NCBI RefSeq assembly: GCF_030655415.1
Contig: NZ_JAURVN010000002.1
Location: 310,001 to 374,000 of the forward strand
Length of the DNA: 64,000 nucleotides
Source of the DNA: Herminiimonas sp.
GTDB taxonomy: Bacteria; Pseudomonadota; Gammaproteobacteria; Burkholderiales; Burkholderiaceae
Direction: 5' to 3'
Below are positions 16,382 to 25,677 of this stretch, piece by piece. How positions within the stretch are numbered: the stretch's first letter is position 1; the number at the start of each line of letters is the position of its first letter. Position numbers and translations under genes: made by a program. The notes under the pieces were generated by a model. The model made no database searches, had not been told where the DNA came from, and was given only the letters and a program-made list of their open reading frames with translations.

Positions 16382-16742
16382 TTATTACTCCCCTTGAAAA
16401 AAACCGCTCCGGTCCACAAACCGGAATTCGAATCCAAATCCACATGCAAACTGTTGTAGAAATGGTGGTGGCCTGTATCAGTAAATTATGTAGTTATGAC
16501 CTCCCATCAAATGCAAAAAGATGGTGGTCGGACAGGCTACGAAGCTGCAGGAATTTATCATGCGTTGTTTTTTTGCCATATCCCATAAACTTGGGATACA
16601 GGCTGGCTTTTTTCAATTGACCGACTCAAGCCGCCGCCCCGCTCGCAGTTCACGCAACGTGATAAAGTTGCAGTGCAGCATATCCATCGCAACGCCCAAA
16701 AGCACTGCCAGCAAATAAACCATCACGAATCCACGCGACAAG
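16382..16742. other. Gene-free stretch with one hairpin
   Basis: No convincing gene. The stretch lies between a minus-strand lipoprotein gene and the plus-strand GGDEF gene, so it must hold both promoters. A perfect 7-bp hairpin TATCCCA-TAAACT-TGGGATA is at 16579-16598, followed by a C/T-rich stretch with six T at about 16609. I cannot tell whether it is a terminator, an operator or chance. The AATTCGAATCC at about 16423 resembles a tRNA T-loop, but no cloverleaf fits. Confidence 0.4.
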
Positions 16743-17684
16743 ATGTCAGACCTCTCGACTAAAAAACCTATTGATAGCGCGGTCTATCAAACCCTGCTCG
16801 AATCAACCAAAGCGATTCCATGGAAGATAGACTGGAAAAGCATGACCTTCGCTTATATCGGCCCGCAAATTGAAGCTTTGCTAGGCTGGACGCCGGAAAG
16901 TTGGGTCAGCGCGCAGGATTGGGCTGAAAGGATGCATCCGGAAGATAGAGAATGGGTGGTGAATTTTTGCGTGTCGCAATCCAAAGCCGGCACCGATCAC
17001 GAAGCCGACTATCGTGCGCTCGGCAAAGATGGCAATTATGTGTGGATACGCGACGTCGTCCACGTAGTGCGTGACGCAGCTGGGGAAGTCGAAGCACTGA
17101 TCGGATTCATGTTCGATATTAGCGAGCGTAAAAAAACCGAAGCCAAATTGATCGATTTGCAGAAAGAGCTGGAAGCACTTTCCTTCAAGGACGGGCTGAC
17201 AGGCGTCGCGAATCGGCGCATGTTCGATTCCATCATGGCCGCAGAATGGGCGAACGCCAAACTCAATCATCAACCGCTATCCATCATCATGCTGGATATC
17301 GATTACTTCAAACAGTACAACGATCACTATGGCCACATACAAGGCGATGACTGCCTGCGACGTGTCGCGGCAATTTTGAGTTCAGCAACCCGCCGCTCGC
17401 GTGATTTTTTTGCGCGTTTTGGCGGTGAAGAATTCATGCTGGTGCTACCCGATACGGACGAGCCAGATGCAATCAATATTGCGGAGCGATGCCGCAGCTT
17501 GATCTGCAAGGAAAGAATCCCGCATGAAAAGTCAGAGGTTGTTCCTATGGTCACTGTCAGCCTCGGCGTTAGCACCATCATCCCAACTGATAAAGATGAT
17601 CCGATCAGATTTATAGAAGAAGTCGACAAGCGTTTATATCAAGCCAAACAACGCGGCAGAAACTGTATTGCCAACGGCAATTAG
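16743..17684 (+). CDS. PAS-GGDEF diguanylate cyclase
   Basis: Soluble 313-residue protein predicted to make cyclic di-GMP from GTP. A PAS_3-type sensor fold at about 15-130 (MTFAYIGPQIEALLGWTPES and HPEDREW) ends in a PAC tail (GFMFDISERKKTEAK). A GGDEF domain covers 150-310 with DGLTGVANRR, the metal Asp in MLDIDYFKQYND, and GGEEF near residue 227. The product-inhibition I-site RxxD (RSRD) stands exactly five residues before GGEEF, so feedback inhibition is likely intact. It is monocistronic, and converges with the YceI lipoprotein gene. The PAS ligand is unknown; outputs could include the type IV pili or biofilm functions elsewhere in the genome. Confidence 0.93.
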   Translation: MSDLSTKKPIDSAVYQTLLESTKAIPWKIDWKSMTFAYIGPQIEALLGWTPESWVSAQDWAERMHPEDREWVVNFCVSQSKAGTDHEADYRALGKDGNYVWIRDVVHVVRDAAGEVEALIGFMFDISERKKTEAKLIDLQKELEALSFKDGLTGVANRRMFDSIMAAEWANAKLNHQPLSIIMLDIDYFKQYNDHYGHIQGDDCLRRVAAILSSATRRSRDFFARFGGEEFMLVLPDTDEPDAINIAERCRSLICKERIPHEKSEVVPMVTVSLGVSTIIPTDKDDPIRFIEEVDKRLYQAKQRGRNCIANGN

Positions 17685-17690
17685 CAATAA

Positions 17691-18404
17691 CTAATTAGTT
17701 CTGTCGGCAACAATACGGAAGCGCAAATCCAGCCTGTCTTGCACCTGGATCGCACCGTTCAAAATCGAAAACGGCACGATGCCAAAGTCAGTTTGATTGA
17801 AATGCATTTTTCCGCTGATGACCAAGCCCTCGCTTGTCTTTTGTATGTCAGCAGGAACCTCGAAAGTGCGGCTAACGCCATGCAAGTTGATGGTTACAGT
17901 TAAAGCATCCTCTGCACGCTTGCGTTCAATATGAATCAGCGCAAGTGGAAACTGCGACGCGTTCAAAACCTTGTTCAACATATTGCGGCGCGTACCCTCA
18001 ATATCGTCTTGAGTCGGTTGAGTAGTAAATCCCGCTTCCGCACGTAACGCAGCTTCATCAATAACAAGTTTTTCCAGTGGAACCGATAAGTCCGCCCTGC
18101 CGTCAATCGGCGACACAAACCCCGTAACATCATGACTTGCCACCACGTGATCGTGGCCGAATCGCGCAAATGCGCCTGCGCGTCTAACCTCCAGCACTAG
18201 CAAGGATTGCTGCGAGTTGACGCGCAATATCTTTTTACCCTGCGCTTCTGCCTGCAGGTAATAAGTATCCGAAGAATTATCAACAGGGGCAGTACTTTTT
18301 TCAGGCGAAAGCACGCGCGTCTCAGGTGCGCACGAGACAAGCAAAGTCGCACACAAAGCGAGCAAGCCTGCTTTAACCATTTGTTGAGATTTGCTTCGCT
18401 TCAT
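17691..18404 (-). CDS. YceI family lipoprotein
   Basis: A 237-residue lipoprotein: signal MVKAGLLALCATLLVSCAPE with lipid Cys, then a 30-residue linker and a YceI-like lipocalin-type beta barrel (ARFGHDHVVASHDVTG near the start, then MHFNQTDFGIVPFSIL and DRLDLRFRI at the end). YceI barrels bind polyisoprenoid or other amphiphilic molecules in the periplasm. The start at 18404 is preferred because GGGG lies five to eight bases upstream; an ATG at 18422 is possible. The lipid anchor is less usual for the family. It converges with the diguanylate cyclase gene with only 6 bp between stops and no terminator. Confidence 0.87.
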   Translation of the reverse strand: MKRSKSQQMVKAGLLALCATLLVSCAPETRVLSPEKSTAPVDNSSDTYYLQAEAQGKKILRVNSQQSLLVLEVRRAGAFARFGHDHVVASHDVTGFVSPIDGRADLSVPLEKLVIDEAALRAEAGFTTQPTQDDIEGTRRNMLNKVLNASQFPLALIHIERKRAEDALTVTINLHGVSRTFEVPADIQKTSEGLVISGKMHFNQTDFGIVPFSILNGAIQVQDRLDLRFRIVADRTN

Positions 18405-18569
18405 TTTGTCCCCATCACTCATTTATCTACCCAATAACATTGTTCATCCAACATCTATACGTGTGGCTGCATGCTGGCGGAAAAAATGAATCCTTCTTTT
18501 AAACCTTGAGGGTTAATATAAACGAATGCAATTTTTTCCATTCCGCCTTTCTTCTACTGCGCCGAACAT

Positions 18570-19205
18570 ATGACAGACGGCAAACTGCATTCCGTAAAAG
18601 TGGGAATTGTAAGCATCCTGCTGCTGACATGCATAGTCACTGCGGAAAAAGCACACGCCGCAAACGAAGCAAATACCAAGCACTCATTTTCTGTCGAAGC
18701 CGCGCGTTCCGGCGATGCCATAAAAGTCAGCGTCCGCGCCACAGTCAAAGCGCCGCTTGCGTTGATATGGAGCACCTTGACGGATTACGATCACTTGGCG
18801 CAATTTATCCCGAGCATGAAAAAAAGCCGTTTGGTAGAACGGCTAGGCAATGTCGCCGTGATCGAACAATCCGGTTATGCGTATCTCTGGTTCTTTCATT
18901 TCCCGATAGACGTAACGGTAGAGGTAACCGAACATCCTTCTTTCGCGATTCAAGTTCGGCTACTCAAAGGCAATCTCAAGCGACTGGAAGGTCATTACGA
19001 AATCGAAAAGATAGGTGAAGATCTCTACGTCTTGCGCTGGTCGGGAACCATAGAACCGGGTATTGCGATACCTAGTTTTCTCGCGACCGATATGATGCGC
19101 AAGAATATCTCTGAACAGTTTTTGGGTATGGTGACTGAGATAGAACGTAGAGCCGCGATCACTGTACCTACCTCGCCGCACGAACAAGAAACGCCAGCTC
19201 GTTGA
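18570..19205 (+). CDS. Exported SRPBCC (polyketide cyclase/dehydrase-like) protein
   Basis: A 211-residue protein with a signal peptide (VGIVSILLLTCIVTAEKAHA, cleavage about residue 33) and a START/Bet v 1-like domain: VRATVKAPLALIWSTLTDYDHLAQFIPSM, then RLGNVAVIEQSGYAYLWFFHF and the HYEIEKIGEDLYVLRW strand. Such folds bind hydrophobic ligands; export to the periplasm is unusual but known for this subgroup. No operon partner: the next gene starts 120 bp downstream. No catalytic residues can be assigned and the ligand is unknown. Confidence 0.85.
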   Translation: MTDGKLHSVKVGIVSILLLTCIVTAEKAHAANEANTKHSFSVEAARSGDAIKVSVRATVKAPLALIWSTLTDYDHLAQFIPSMKKSRLVERLGNVAVIEQSGYAYLWFFHFPIDVTVEVTEHPSFAIQVRLLKGNLKRLEGHYEIEKIGEDLYVLRWSGTIEPGIAIPSFLATDMMRKNISEQFLGMVTEIERRAAITVPTSPHEQETPAR

Positions 19206-19325
19206 TTAGCGCGTTACAAGGTCTATCCGCATCATCGTTTAAAATGCTGATTCAGTAGCAACATGTACGATCGTGAAGACTTCGTCTTGTACCGTAGCAG
19301 ATGCGACTTCTAATACCTGAATTTG

Positions 19326-20405
19326 ATGAGTTCCCCGATTACATCCAGCATTGCGCAAGAAACAAGCGACGCACTCGTGCTGAGCACAATCAGTGAGGAC
19401 GCCATAGTCGCGGCAGAGAACCATCTGCGCGACGTTCTTGCCATGGCCATCGAATACAAGGCGCCGCATGCGGCAGTGATCGTATTCGATACCCGTTGCG
19501 AACTGGCTCTTGCGTTGACTGAAGCGTATAAACGCTGCCTGCCTACTGCGACCTTCATCGATTTCGATACGATATCGCCTGACGCGATACTCGCCGCCTT
19601 TGCTCAGCTTGCTGCGGATGATTTGGTGGTGTTGATTCAATCAACCAACTTCCGCCTCGAAGCTTTCCGCATACGTATAGAGCTTTTCAAGCGTTCGCTG
19701 AAGGTCATAGAACATCCACATTTGTCGCGCATGACCGGGCAACAAGCGCTGTATTACATAGAATCTCTGGCTTACGATCCGGCCTACTATCGCGGCGTTG
19801 GCCGTGCATTAAAAGCGCGTATCGATAGCGCCAGCTTTGGCGTGGTCGACAGCGGTGGCGAACGCCTAGTGTTTGGCTCGCCGTTTGAATCGGCAAAATT
19901 GAATATCGGCGATTACAGCGGGATGACGAACGTCGGTGGCCAATTCCCGATCGGCGAAGTGTTCACCGAGGCGCAAGACCTGGAAGCAGTCAATGGCCGC
20001 GTGCGTATTTTTGTTTTTGGCGACACTGCATTTCAAGTCAATCAACCAGAAAAACCTATCACTCTGGTCATCAACAAAGGGCGCGTAACGGATGTCGTCG
20101 ACTCCACTCCCGAATTCGATCAAGTGATGGCAAACATACGCGCGGACGAAGGCGAAGTCTGGTTACGTGAGCTGGGCTTTGGCATGAACCGCGCCTTTTC
20201 TCAAACCAGGACGGTGTGCGATATCGGTACTTATGAACGCATGTGCGGCATTCATCTTTCGCTTGGCGCGAAACACGGTGTCTACAACAAGGCTTTGATC
20301 AAACGTTCGACTGCGCGCTATCACGTTGACGTCTTCGCGGTCACTGAGGCGGTTTATCTCGACGATGATCTTGTGTATAGCGACGGTGCGTGGCAAGTCG
20401 GATAA
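19326..20405 (+). CDS. M29 (aminopeptidase T)-like metallopeptidase, divergent
   Basis: A 359-residue cytoplasmic protein not strongly similar to any family I can name with certainty, but its C-terminal half follows the metal-binding order of M29 aminopeptidases: Glu in QFPIGEVFTEA, Glu in WLRELGFGMN, His in CGIHLSLG, and His/Asp in RYHVDVFAV. The N-terminal half (DALVLSTISEDAIVAAEN and PHAAVIVFDTRCELALAL) is a Rossmann-like domain as in that family. The match of all five likely ligands suggests an active metal enzyme, perhaps an aminopeptidase. The ATG at 19326 is used; a TTG directly before it is an alternative, and no clear ribosome site is seen. The gene stands alone and ends in a strong terminator shared with ohr. 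Confidence 0.7.
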   Translation: MSSPITSSIAQETSDALVLSTISEDAIVAAENHLRDVLAMAIEYKAPHAAVIVFDTRCELALALTEAYKRCLPTATFIDFDTISPDAILAAFAQLAADDLVVLIQSTNFRLEAFRIRIELFKRSLKVIEHPHLSRMTGQQALYYIESLAYDPAYYRGVGRALKARIDSASFGVVDSGGERLVFGSPFESAKLNIGDYSGMTNVGGQFPIGEVFTEAQDLEAVNGRVRIFVFGDTAFQVNQPEKPITLVINKGRVTDVVDSTPEFDQVMANIRADEGEVWLRELGFGMNRAFSQTRTVCDIGTYERMCGIHLSLGAKHGVYNKALIKRSTARYHVDVFAVTEAVYLDDDLVYSDGAWQVG

Positions 20406-20446
20406 CAATGCAAGTACGCGCAAGATATTTACGCAAAGACTATGTG

Positions 20447-20482
20447 AAAAAAGCGAACCTGCATTAGCAAGTTCGCTTTTTT
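20447..20482. terminator. Bidirectional terminator between M29-like and ohr genes
   Basis: Twelve-bp stem AAAAAAGCGAAC / GTTCGCTTTTTT around a 12-nt loop (20459-20470). Convergent genes end on both sides, and T-runs are present on both strands. Confidence 0.92.
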
Positions 20483-20503
20483 ATTTGATGTCTAGTTTGA
20501 AGA

Positions 20504-20929
20504 TCAGACCAGAGTCAACGTCACATCGATATTGCCGCGTGTTGCGTTCGAATATGGGCAAACAATGTGTGCTTTTTCAACCAGCGCTTCAGCAACTGCG
20601 CGATCAAGACCTGGCAGAGAAATTTTCAATTCAACTTCAATCCCGAAGCCGGTTGGAATTTGGCCGATACCAACGTTGCCCTGCACATTTGCATCTGCAG
20701 GAAACGCGATTTTTTCACGTGCAGAAACAAACTTCATCGCACCCAAAAAGCAGGCCGAATAACCGGCAGCAAACAGTTGTTCCGGATTGGTGACTTCACC
20801 ACCCGCGCCGCCCAATTCTTTTGGTGTGCCAAGTTTGACATCGAGTACGCCATCGGATGAAACAGCACGGCCGTCACGGCCACCAGTTGCAGTTGCTTGA
20901 GCGCGGTAAAGGACTTTTTCGATAGACAT
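20504..20929 (-). CDS. ohr: Organic hydroperoxide resistance protein Ohr
   Basis: Thiol peroxidase of the OsmC/Ohr family, 141 residues, which reduces organic and fatty-acid hydroperoxides with lipoamide-type donors. The two catalytic cysteines are Cys60 in [10 protein letters not shown] and Cys124 in [13 protein letters not shown]; the latter motif separates Ohr from OsmC. The N-terminus [21 protein letters not shown] is typical. It lies 150 bp behind the MarR-type regulator gene (likely OhrR) on the same strand with its own promoter region containing a site that matches one before the regulator. Regulation by peroxide via OhrR is therefore expected. Confidence 0.95.
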   Translation of the reverse strand: MSIEKVLYRAQATATGGRDGRAVSSDGVLDVKLGTPKELGGAGGEVTNPEQLFAAGYSACFLGAMKFVSAREKIAFPADANVQGNVGIGQIPTGFGIEVELKISLPGLDRAVAEALVEKAHIVCPYSNATRGNIDVTLTLV

Positions 20930-21020
20930 GGTATTTCTCCTGAAAGTTGGTTCATTAAAAATTCAGCGATTTGATTTTACCGGCTCGCCGCTGCACCGGA
21001 TTAATATAGACAACTACTAA

Positions 21021-21038
21021 ATAGCACACTACTTAAAT
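21021..21038. promoter_or_regulatory. Candidate OhrR operator before ohr
   Basis: ATAGCACACTACTTAAAT lies 92 bp upstream of the ohr start. It matches the site before the regulator gene (21553-21570) at 14 of 18 positions, sharing ATAGC-C-CTA-TTAA. The pairing of one such site with each gene of the module is the reason for the call. Confidence 0.55.
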
Positions 21039-21082
21039 CATATTTCTACAAATAATTCCTGCATCTATTACGTACAAATCAT

Positions 21083-21538
21083 TTATGGGTTGCTTGCCAG
21101 CTTGGTACGCAGCGCAATCAACTGATCCTTCATTGCAATCACTTCATCCAGATTGCATGCAGTCGCACAAAAAACTTCATTCTGTATTTCTGCCGCTTTG
21201 ACTCGCAACACATCGCCACTTTTGGTCAATGTGATGATGACCTGACGCTCATCATTGGCTGCACGAACTCGCGTAATCAATTCAGCCGCTTCCATCCGCT
21301 TGAGCAAAGGCGTCAATGTGGCCGAATCGAGGAACAAGCGTTCGCCGATATCCGACACCGTCAACTCGTTCTGCTCCCACAACACCATCATCACCAGATA
21401 CTGTGAATAAGTGAGACCTAACTTCGGCAGCAATTTGCGATACACCTTGCTCATTGCCAGCGATGTCGAATACAAGGCAAAGCAAAGCTGGTTATCCAGT
21501 CGCGGAGTAAGGTCGGCTTTTGTTGTTTTCGATTTCAT
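21083..21538 (-). CDS. ohrR: MarR-family peroxide-sensing regulator OhrR
   Basis: A 151-residue winged-helix repressor. The reactive cysteine typical of OhrR is Cys19 in [44 protein letters not shown] and [14 protein letters not shown] form the DNA-binding domain, with [10 protein letters not shown] as the wing. In known OhrR proteins, oxidation of this Cys by organic peroxide releases DNA. The frame is open to 21631, but MKSKTTKAD at 21538 fits the family length; the upstream part covers the operator region. It lies directly upstream of ohr, and a palindrome-rich site 15 bp before its start suggests autoregulation. Confidence 0.92.
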   Translation of the reverse strand: MKSKTTKADLTPRLDNQLCFALYSTSLAMSKVYRKLLPKLGLTYSQYLVMMVLWEQNELTVSDIGERLFLDSATLTPLLKRMEAAELITRVRAANDERQVIITLTKSGDVLRVKAAEIQNEVFCATACNLDEVIAMKDQLIALRTKLASNP

Positions 21539-21552
21539 GGAAAGAATAATAT

Positions 21553-21570
21553 ATAGCGCGCTATTTAATT
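21553..21570. promoter_or_regulatory. Candidate OhrR operator before ohrR
   Basis: ATAGCGCGCTATTTAATT, 15 bp before the ohrR start. It contains the perfect palindrome ATAGCGCGCTAT (21553-21564) and resembles the site upstream of ohr. Position over the presumed promoter fits autorepression. Confidence 0.55.
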
Positions 21571-21789
21571 GCAAGCTATTTTTATAAATAATTTTGCGTT
21601 GGCTCGTATCGCGCCTAAAAGTAACTGCCAAACACTGCCAGGACTTTACAAATTATCTGTAATACGCTGGGAGTTTATGTCGCGCGGTACAATACACCCT
21701 GCAAGCGCGATTCGCCAGAACAGCCAAACCTTATGCGTTTGCATTACTGGCAAGCACGCATTTAATTTCCCGCATATAAGACATTCAGC

Positions 21790-22506
21790 ATGACCGATCA
21801 GACAGCCGACGACGGCAAAAAACCTCTTTTCTACGACCCTACCGACCATCGCATACGCAGCTTCGTGACGCGTGCTGGTCGTCTTTCGACCGCGCAAGGC
21901 CGTGCGATTGAAGAACTAGGACCAAAATTTTTCATTCCCTACGTCAAAGCACCATTAATCATTGATCAAGCGTTTGAGCAGCCAGCACCTACGATTTTTG
22001 AAATCGGTTTTGGTATGGGTGAAACCACCGCGAAAATTGCTGCTGGCATGCCTGAAAAAAACTTCATCGGCGTGGAAGTCCATAACCCTGGCGTGGGCAG
22101 TTTACTCAAGTTGATAGGTGAGCAGGATTTAAAGAATCTGCGCGTCATTCAGCATGACGCGTTTGAGGTACTGACGAATATGATTCCGCCAGAATCTCTG
22201 GCTGGCGTGCATGTATTCTTCCCTGACCCATGGCACAAGGCGCGTCACAACAAGCGTCGTTTGATTCAACCGCCGCTGGTTGCTTTGCTTTCATCACGTA
22301 TCAAAAAAGGTGGCTACATTCACTGCGCAACCGACTGGCAGGAATATGCAGAGCAAATGCTGGAAGTATTAAGCGGCGAAGCGACGTTAAAAAATACGGC
22401 GGATGCTTATGCGCCGCGTCCAGATTATCGTCCGGTCACCAAGTTCGAGAACCGTGGCATCAAGCTCGGTCACGGCGTGTGGGATCTGGTTTTTGAAAAA
22501 CAATAA
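21790..22506 (+). CDS. trmB: tRNA (guanine-N7-)-methyltransferase TrmB
   Basis: SAM-dependent enzyme of 238 residues that makes m7G46 in tRNA. It shows the SAM motif [32 protein letters not shown], the tRNA-binding/catalytic motif [19 protein letters not shown], and the C-terminal [21 protein letters not shown]. The N-terminal [22 protein letters not shown] is typical of proteobacterial TrmB. It is a single gene between ohrR (divergent) and the convergent diguanylate cyclase; the stops are only 8 bp apart. Confidence 0.97.
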   Translation: MTDQTADDGKKPLFYDPTDHRIRSFVTRAGRLSTAQGRAIEELGPKFFIPYVKAPLIIDQAFEQPAPTIFEIGFGMGETTAKIAAGMPEKNFIGVEVHNPGVGSLLKLIGEQDLKNLRVIQHDAFEVLTNMIPPESLAGVHVFFPDPWHKARHNKRRLIQPPLVALLSSRIKKGGYIHCATDWQEYAEQMLEVLSGEATLKNTADAYAPRPDYRPVTKFENRGIKLGHGVWDLVFEKQ

Positions 22507-22514
22507 ACTCGTTT

Positions 22515-23699
22515 TTATGAATGCGGAATGCTAACAGCAAGCATCTCCGCATCTTCATCGGCAACCACCCGATTACGTCCGCTGTTTTTTGCGCTGTACA
22601 AGGCACCGTCAGCACGTGCACTCAGGCGATCAAAACTTTCATCAGCACGCGCGGTCGCGATTCCGACGCTGATGCTGTAATGGCACTCGCCAAAACTTCC
22701 CGAGATCAGATGCTGCTCAGACTGCTCACGCAAGCGCATTGCAATTTTTATCGCAACGTCGGTATCGGTGTTCGGCAGAAGTACGCCAAATTCCTCGCCG
22801 CCCAATCTTCCCAGTGCGTCGCCATCCCGCAAGGAATTGCGCGTCACGCGCGTAAATTCTTTTAGCACCTCGTCGCCCCCTGCATGACCGTAGGTATCAT
22901 TGATACGCTTGAAGTGATCCAGATCGATGACCAGCAGAGAAAGTGGCTTACCTGTTTTTTGCGCGCGCAAGAGTTGATCACGTGCAACCGCCTCCAGCCA
23001 TTTGCGCGACAAGGCTCCAGTCATGTGATCATGATTGGCGGCATCCTCGACACTGGCCAGCATCGAATCATGCACCATCATGATGGCAGCCATGGTCATG
23101 GTCGGCAACGTCACCGCGCCGATAATCAACATCGCAACATTCCAGGCCGTGTCAAAGCTCAATATGTTCGTCGGTACAGCGACCGAACTGAAATACGCGC
23201 CTCGCAACAATTGGCAAACAGCGAACAGAATCGCAACCACGGCCGCAAACCAGTAATGGTAGGGGCGACGATTCAGCGGCCGATAAAGCACTAGTAAAAT
23301 CGCCGTCGCCGTGCACACTGTCGCGCTGTAGGTCGTGATGACAATCACGCGCATTTGCACATGATTTTCCAGATAGGTCCAATACGCAATCGCTGCGGTT
23401 AAGGCGAGTATGGCCATTGTCAGCCATGACCAGCGTGGCGGCTGCCCTAAAAAGCGTGCACATCCAGCGTAGTAACAGGCTCCAGCGAGACCAAGCATCG
23501 CGTTCGCCAAAACAATCGAAATCAGATCTGGAATCGCACCGCGCAAAATCAGTAATGGCAATGCGATCACAATACAAATGTTTGCCACAAACCATTCGCG
23601 AATTCCTGGAATGCCTGTTCGCAACAGAGAGGCGAGCACCAGTATCATCGCCAGGCTAAACAAGGCTGTGGTTGCCAGAATAGAAATGAGTGTGAGCAT
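22515..23699 (-). CDS. Membrane-bound diguanylate cyclase (GGDEF)
   Basis: A 394-residue protein: about six hydrophobic segments in the first 205 residues (an integral membrane sensor not of a clearly named MASE type), then a GGDEF domain with DHMTGALSRKWLEAVARD, metal Asp in LLVIDLDHFKRINDTYGHAGGDEV and the signature GGEEF at about 310. The inhibitory I-site RDGD stands five residues before GGEEF. It makes cyclic di-GMP at the inner membrane; the signal is unknown. It lies 145 bp after recQ with no clear terminator between. Confidence 0.93.
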   Translation of the reverse strand: MLTLISILATTALFSLAMILVLASLLRTGIPGIREWFVANICIVIALPLLILRGAIPDLISIVLANAMLGLAGACYYAGCARFLGQPPRWSWLTMAILALTAAIAYWTYLENHVQMRVIVITTYSATVCTATAILLVLYRPLNRRPYHYWFAAVVAILFAVCQLLRGAYFSSVAVPTNILSFDTAWNVAMLIIGAVTLPTMTMAAIMMVHDSMLASVEDAANHDHMTGALSRKWLEAVARDQLLRAQKTGKPLSLLVIDLDHFKRINDTYGHAGGDEVLKEFTRVTRNSLRDGDALGRLGGEEFGVLLPNTDTDVAIKIAMRLREQSEQHLISGSFGECHYSISVGIATARADESFDRLSARADGALYSAKNSGRNRVVADEDAEMLAVSIPHS

Positions 23700-23844
23700 G
23701 CGTGGGCATCAGGGAAAAGACGGTGCCCATATTGTAAACTTCAGCTGCCAGTATCGTCAGTCAGAAAAAATAGTGGTATTGATACGGACTTTTCTGAATC
23801 GCAAGGCAATGGTGATGCGATATAAACCGGCATCTTGAACGCGT

Positions 23845-25668
23845 TTACATTTCGGCAATCAAGGCCACGATATCAGCGCCATAGGTTTCGAGCTTCTTCT
23901 CACCGACGCCACTAACGCCGCGCAAATCATCCAGCGATGCTGGCTGTGCTTTGGCAATTTCACGCATGGTTGCATCGTGAAAAATCACATAGGCTGGCAC
24001 GTTGTGGGTGCGTGCCGTTTCCATACGCCACCAACGTAAGCGCTCAAAAATGAGCTGCTCTTCTGCAGACAAATCGGTTTCAACAAAACCTTTCGGCTTG
24101 CTTGCTGTACGCTTGGATTTGACAGGCTTTTGATACTCGCGCAGTTGCACTTTCTCGCCGCCTTTTAATACGGGACGCGCCGCGTCTGTCAGTTTCAACG
24201 CGCTATACGCTTCATGATCGACGGTGACCAAACCCAGTGCAATTGATTGCCGCAAGATCGCGCGCCATTCGGCTTCGCTGCGATCCGAGCCTATGCCAAA
24301 AGTGGAAACCTGTTCATGGCCCCATTGCTTGATCTTGTCAGAATCCACACCGCGCAATACGTCCAGCACATGCATCGCACCGAAGCGTTGATCGACCCGA
24401 TAAATCGTCGACAACAATTTCTGTACAGCGATCGTCGCATCGAATGAACGCGGCGGATTAATACAGGTGTCGCAATTACCGCAAGGCGCTGATGGCTGGC
24501 CAAAATAGGTGAGCAAGCGTTGACGACGGCAGTACAAGGTTTCGCACAAACCCAACATGGCATCGAGCTTGACGCCCTGCACGCGCTTGAAGGTTTCATC
24601 CGCTTCGGACTCATCGATCATGCGGCGCTGCTGCACCACGTCTTGCAAACCGTAAGCCATCCAGGCATTGGCAGGCGTGCCGTCACGACCAGCTCTACCG
24701 GTTTCCTGGTAATAGCCTTCTATGCTTTTCGGCAAATCCAGATGCGCGACAAAACGCACGTCGGGTTTATCGATGCCCATGCCGAACGCAATCGTCGCGA
24801 CCATGACGATACTTTCTTCCCGCAGAAAGCGCGCCTGATTTTTACTGCGTATCGCGAAGTCCATACCGGCGTGATATGGCAAGGCATTGATGCCGTTTTC
24901 ACGGAGAAATTCTGCAGTCTCTTCAACCTTCTTGCGCGACAGGCAATACACGATGCCGGCATCGCCTGCATGTTCGCTCTCGATGAAATCCAAGACCTGC
25001 TTGCGGCCGTTGGCTTTTTCTACAATCTGATAACGAATGTTCGGTCTGTCGAATGAGGACACAAACATGCGCGCGTCATCGAGCTGCAAACGATGTGCAA
25101 TTTCTTCACGCGTTTGATGATCGGCTGTCGCCGTAAGTGCAATGCGCGGCACATTAGGAAAGCGCTCGTGCAATACCGACAGACGAATGTATTCAGGACG
25201 GAAATCATGGCCCCATTGCGATACGCAATGGGCCTCATCAATCGCGAACAAGGCGATCTTGCTTGCTTCCAGCATATCGAGGCAACGCGGCGTCATCAGA
25301 CGCTCGGGCGCAACATACAGCAAATCGAGATCGCCGCTACGCAAGCGACGCTCGATGCGCGATGACTCTTGGAATGTTTGAGTGGAATTCAGAAATGCCG
25401 CGCGTACGCCAACCTCAGCCAGCGCATCAACCTGATCCTGCATCAAGGCGATCAAGGGTGAAATAACGACGCCGACGCCATCGCGTAACAGAGAGGGAAT
25501 TTGATAGCACAGCGACTTGCCGCCGCCGGTCGGCATCAGGACGAGCGCATCACCGCCACGTGACACCAGATCGACGATCTCTGCCTGCTCGCCGCGAAAC
25601 GACGAGTAGCCGAAAACAGATTCCAGTACGTGGAGCGCCTGTGCGCCCAGATCATCCTGCGGAGTCAT
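23845..25668 (-). CDS. recQ: ATP-dependent DNA helicase RecQ
   Basis: A 607-residue 3'-5' helicase for recombination and stalled-fork repair. Motif 0/I (YSSFRGEQAEIV, MPTGGGKSLCYQIPSLL), DEAH in FAIDEAHCVSQWGHDFRPEY, GIVYCLSRKKVE, GMGIDKPDVRFV and QETGRAGRDG mark the helicase core. A zinc-binding domain follows (CxxxxxCGNCDTC in PSAPCGNCDTCINPP), then a winged helix and a C-terminal HRDC domain (about 530-607, ISGVGEKKLETYG-like end). It is complete. It follows uppP by 10 bp and is probably cotranscribed with it. Confidence 0.97.
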   Translation of the reverse strand: MTPQDDLGAQALHVLESVFGYSSFRGEQAEIVDLVSRGGDALVLMPTGGGKSLCYQIPSLLRDGVGVVISPLIALMQDQVDALAEVGVRAAFLNSTQTFQESSRIERRLRSGDLDLLYVAPERLMTPRCLDMLEASKIALFAIDEAHCVSQWGHDFRPEYIRLSVLHERFPNVPRIALTATADHQTREEIAHRLQLDDARMFVSSFDRPNIRYQIVEKANGRKQVLDFIESEHAGDAGIVYCLSRKKVEETAEFLRENGINALPYHAGMDFAIRSKNQARFLREESIVMVATIAFGMGIDKPDVRFVAHLDLPKSIEGYYQETGRAGRDGTPANAWMAYGLQDVVQQRRMIDESEADETFKRVQGVKLDAMLGLCETLYCRRQRLLTYFGQPSAPCGNCDTCINPPRSFDATIAVQKLLSTIYRVDQRFGAMHVLDVLRGVDSDKIKQWGHEQVSTFGIGSDRSEAEWRAILRQSIALGLVTVDHEAYSALKLTDAARPVLKGGEKVQLREYQKPVKSKRTASKPKGFVETDLSAEEQLIFERLRWWRMETARTHNVPAYVIFHDATMREIAKAQPASLDDLRGVSGVGEKKLETYGADIVALIAEM

Positions 25669-25677
25669 TGCTTCAAC

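Noticed and set aside
16410..16440. AATTCGAATCC resembling a tRNA T-loop
   Set aside because: No acceptor, D or anticodon stems can be drawn around it, so it is taken as chance.
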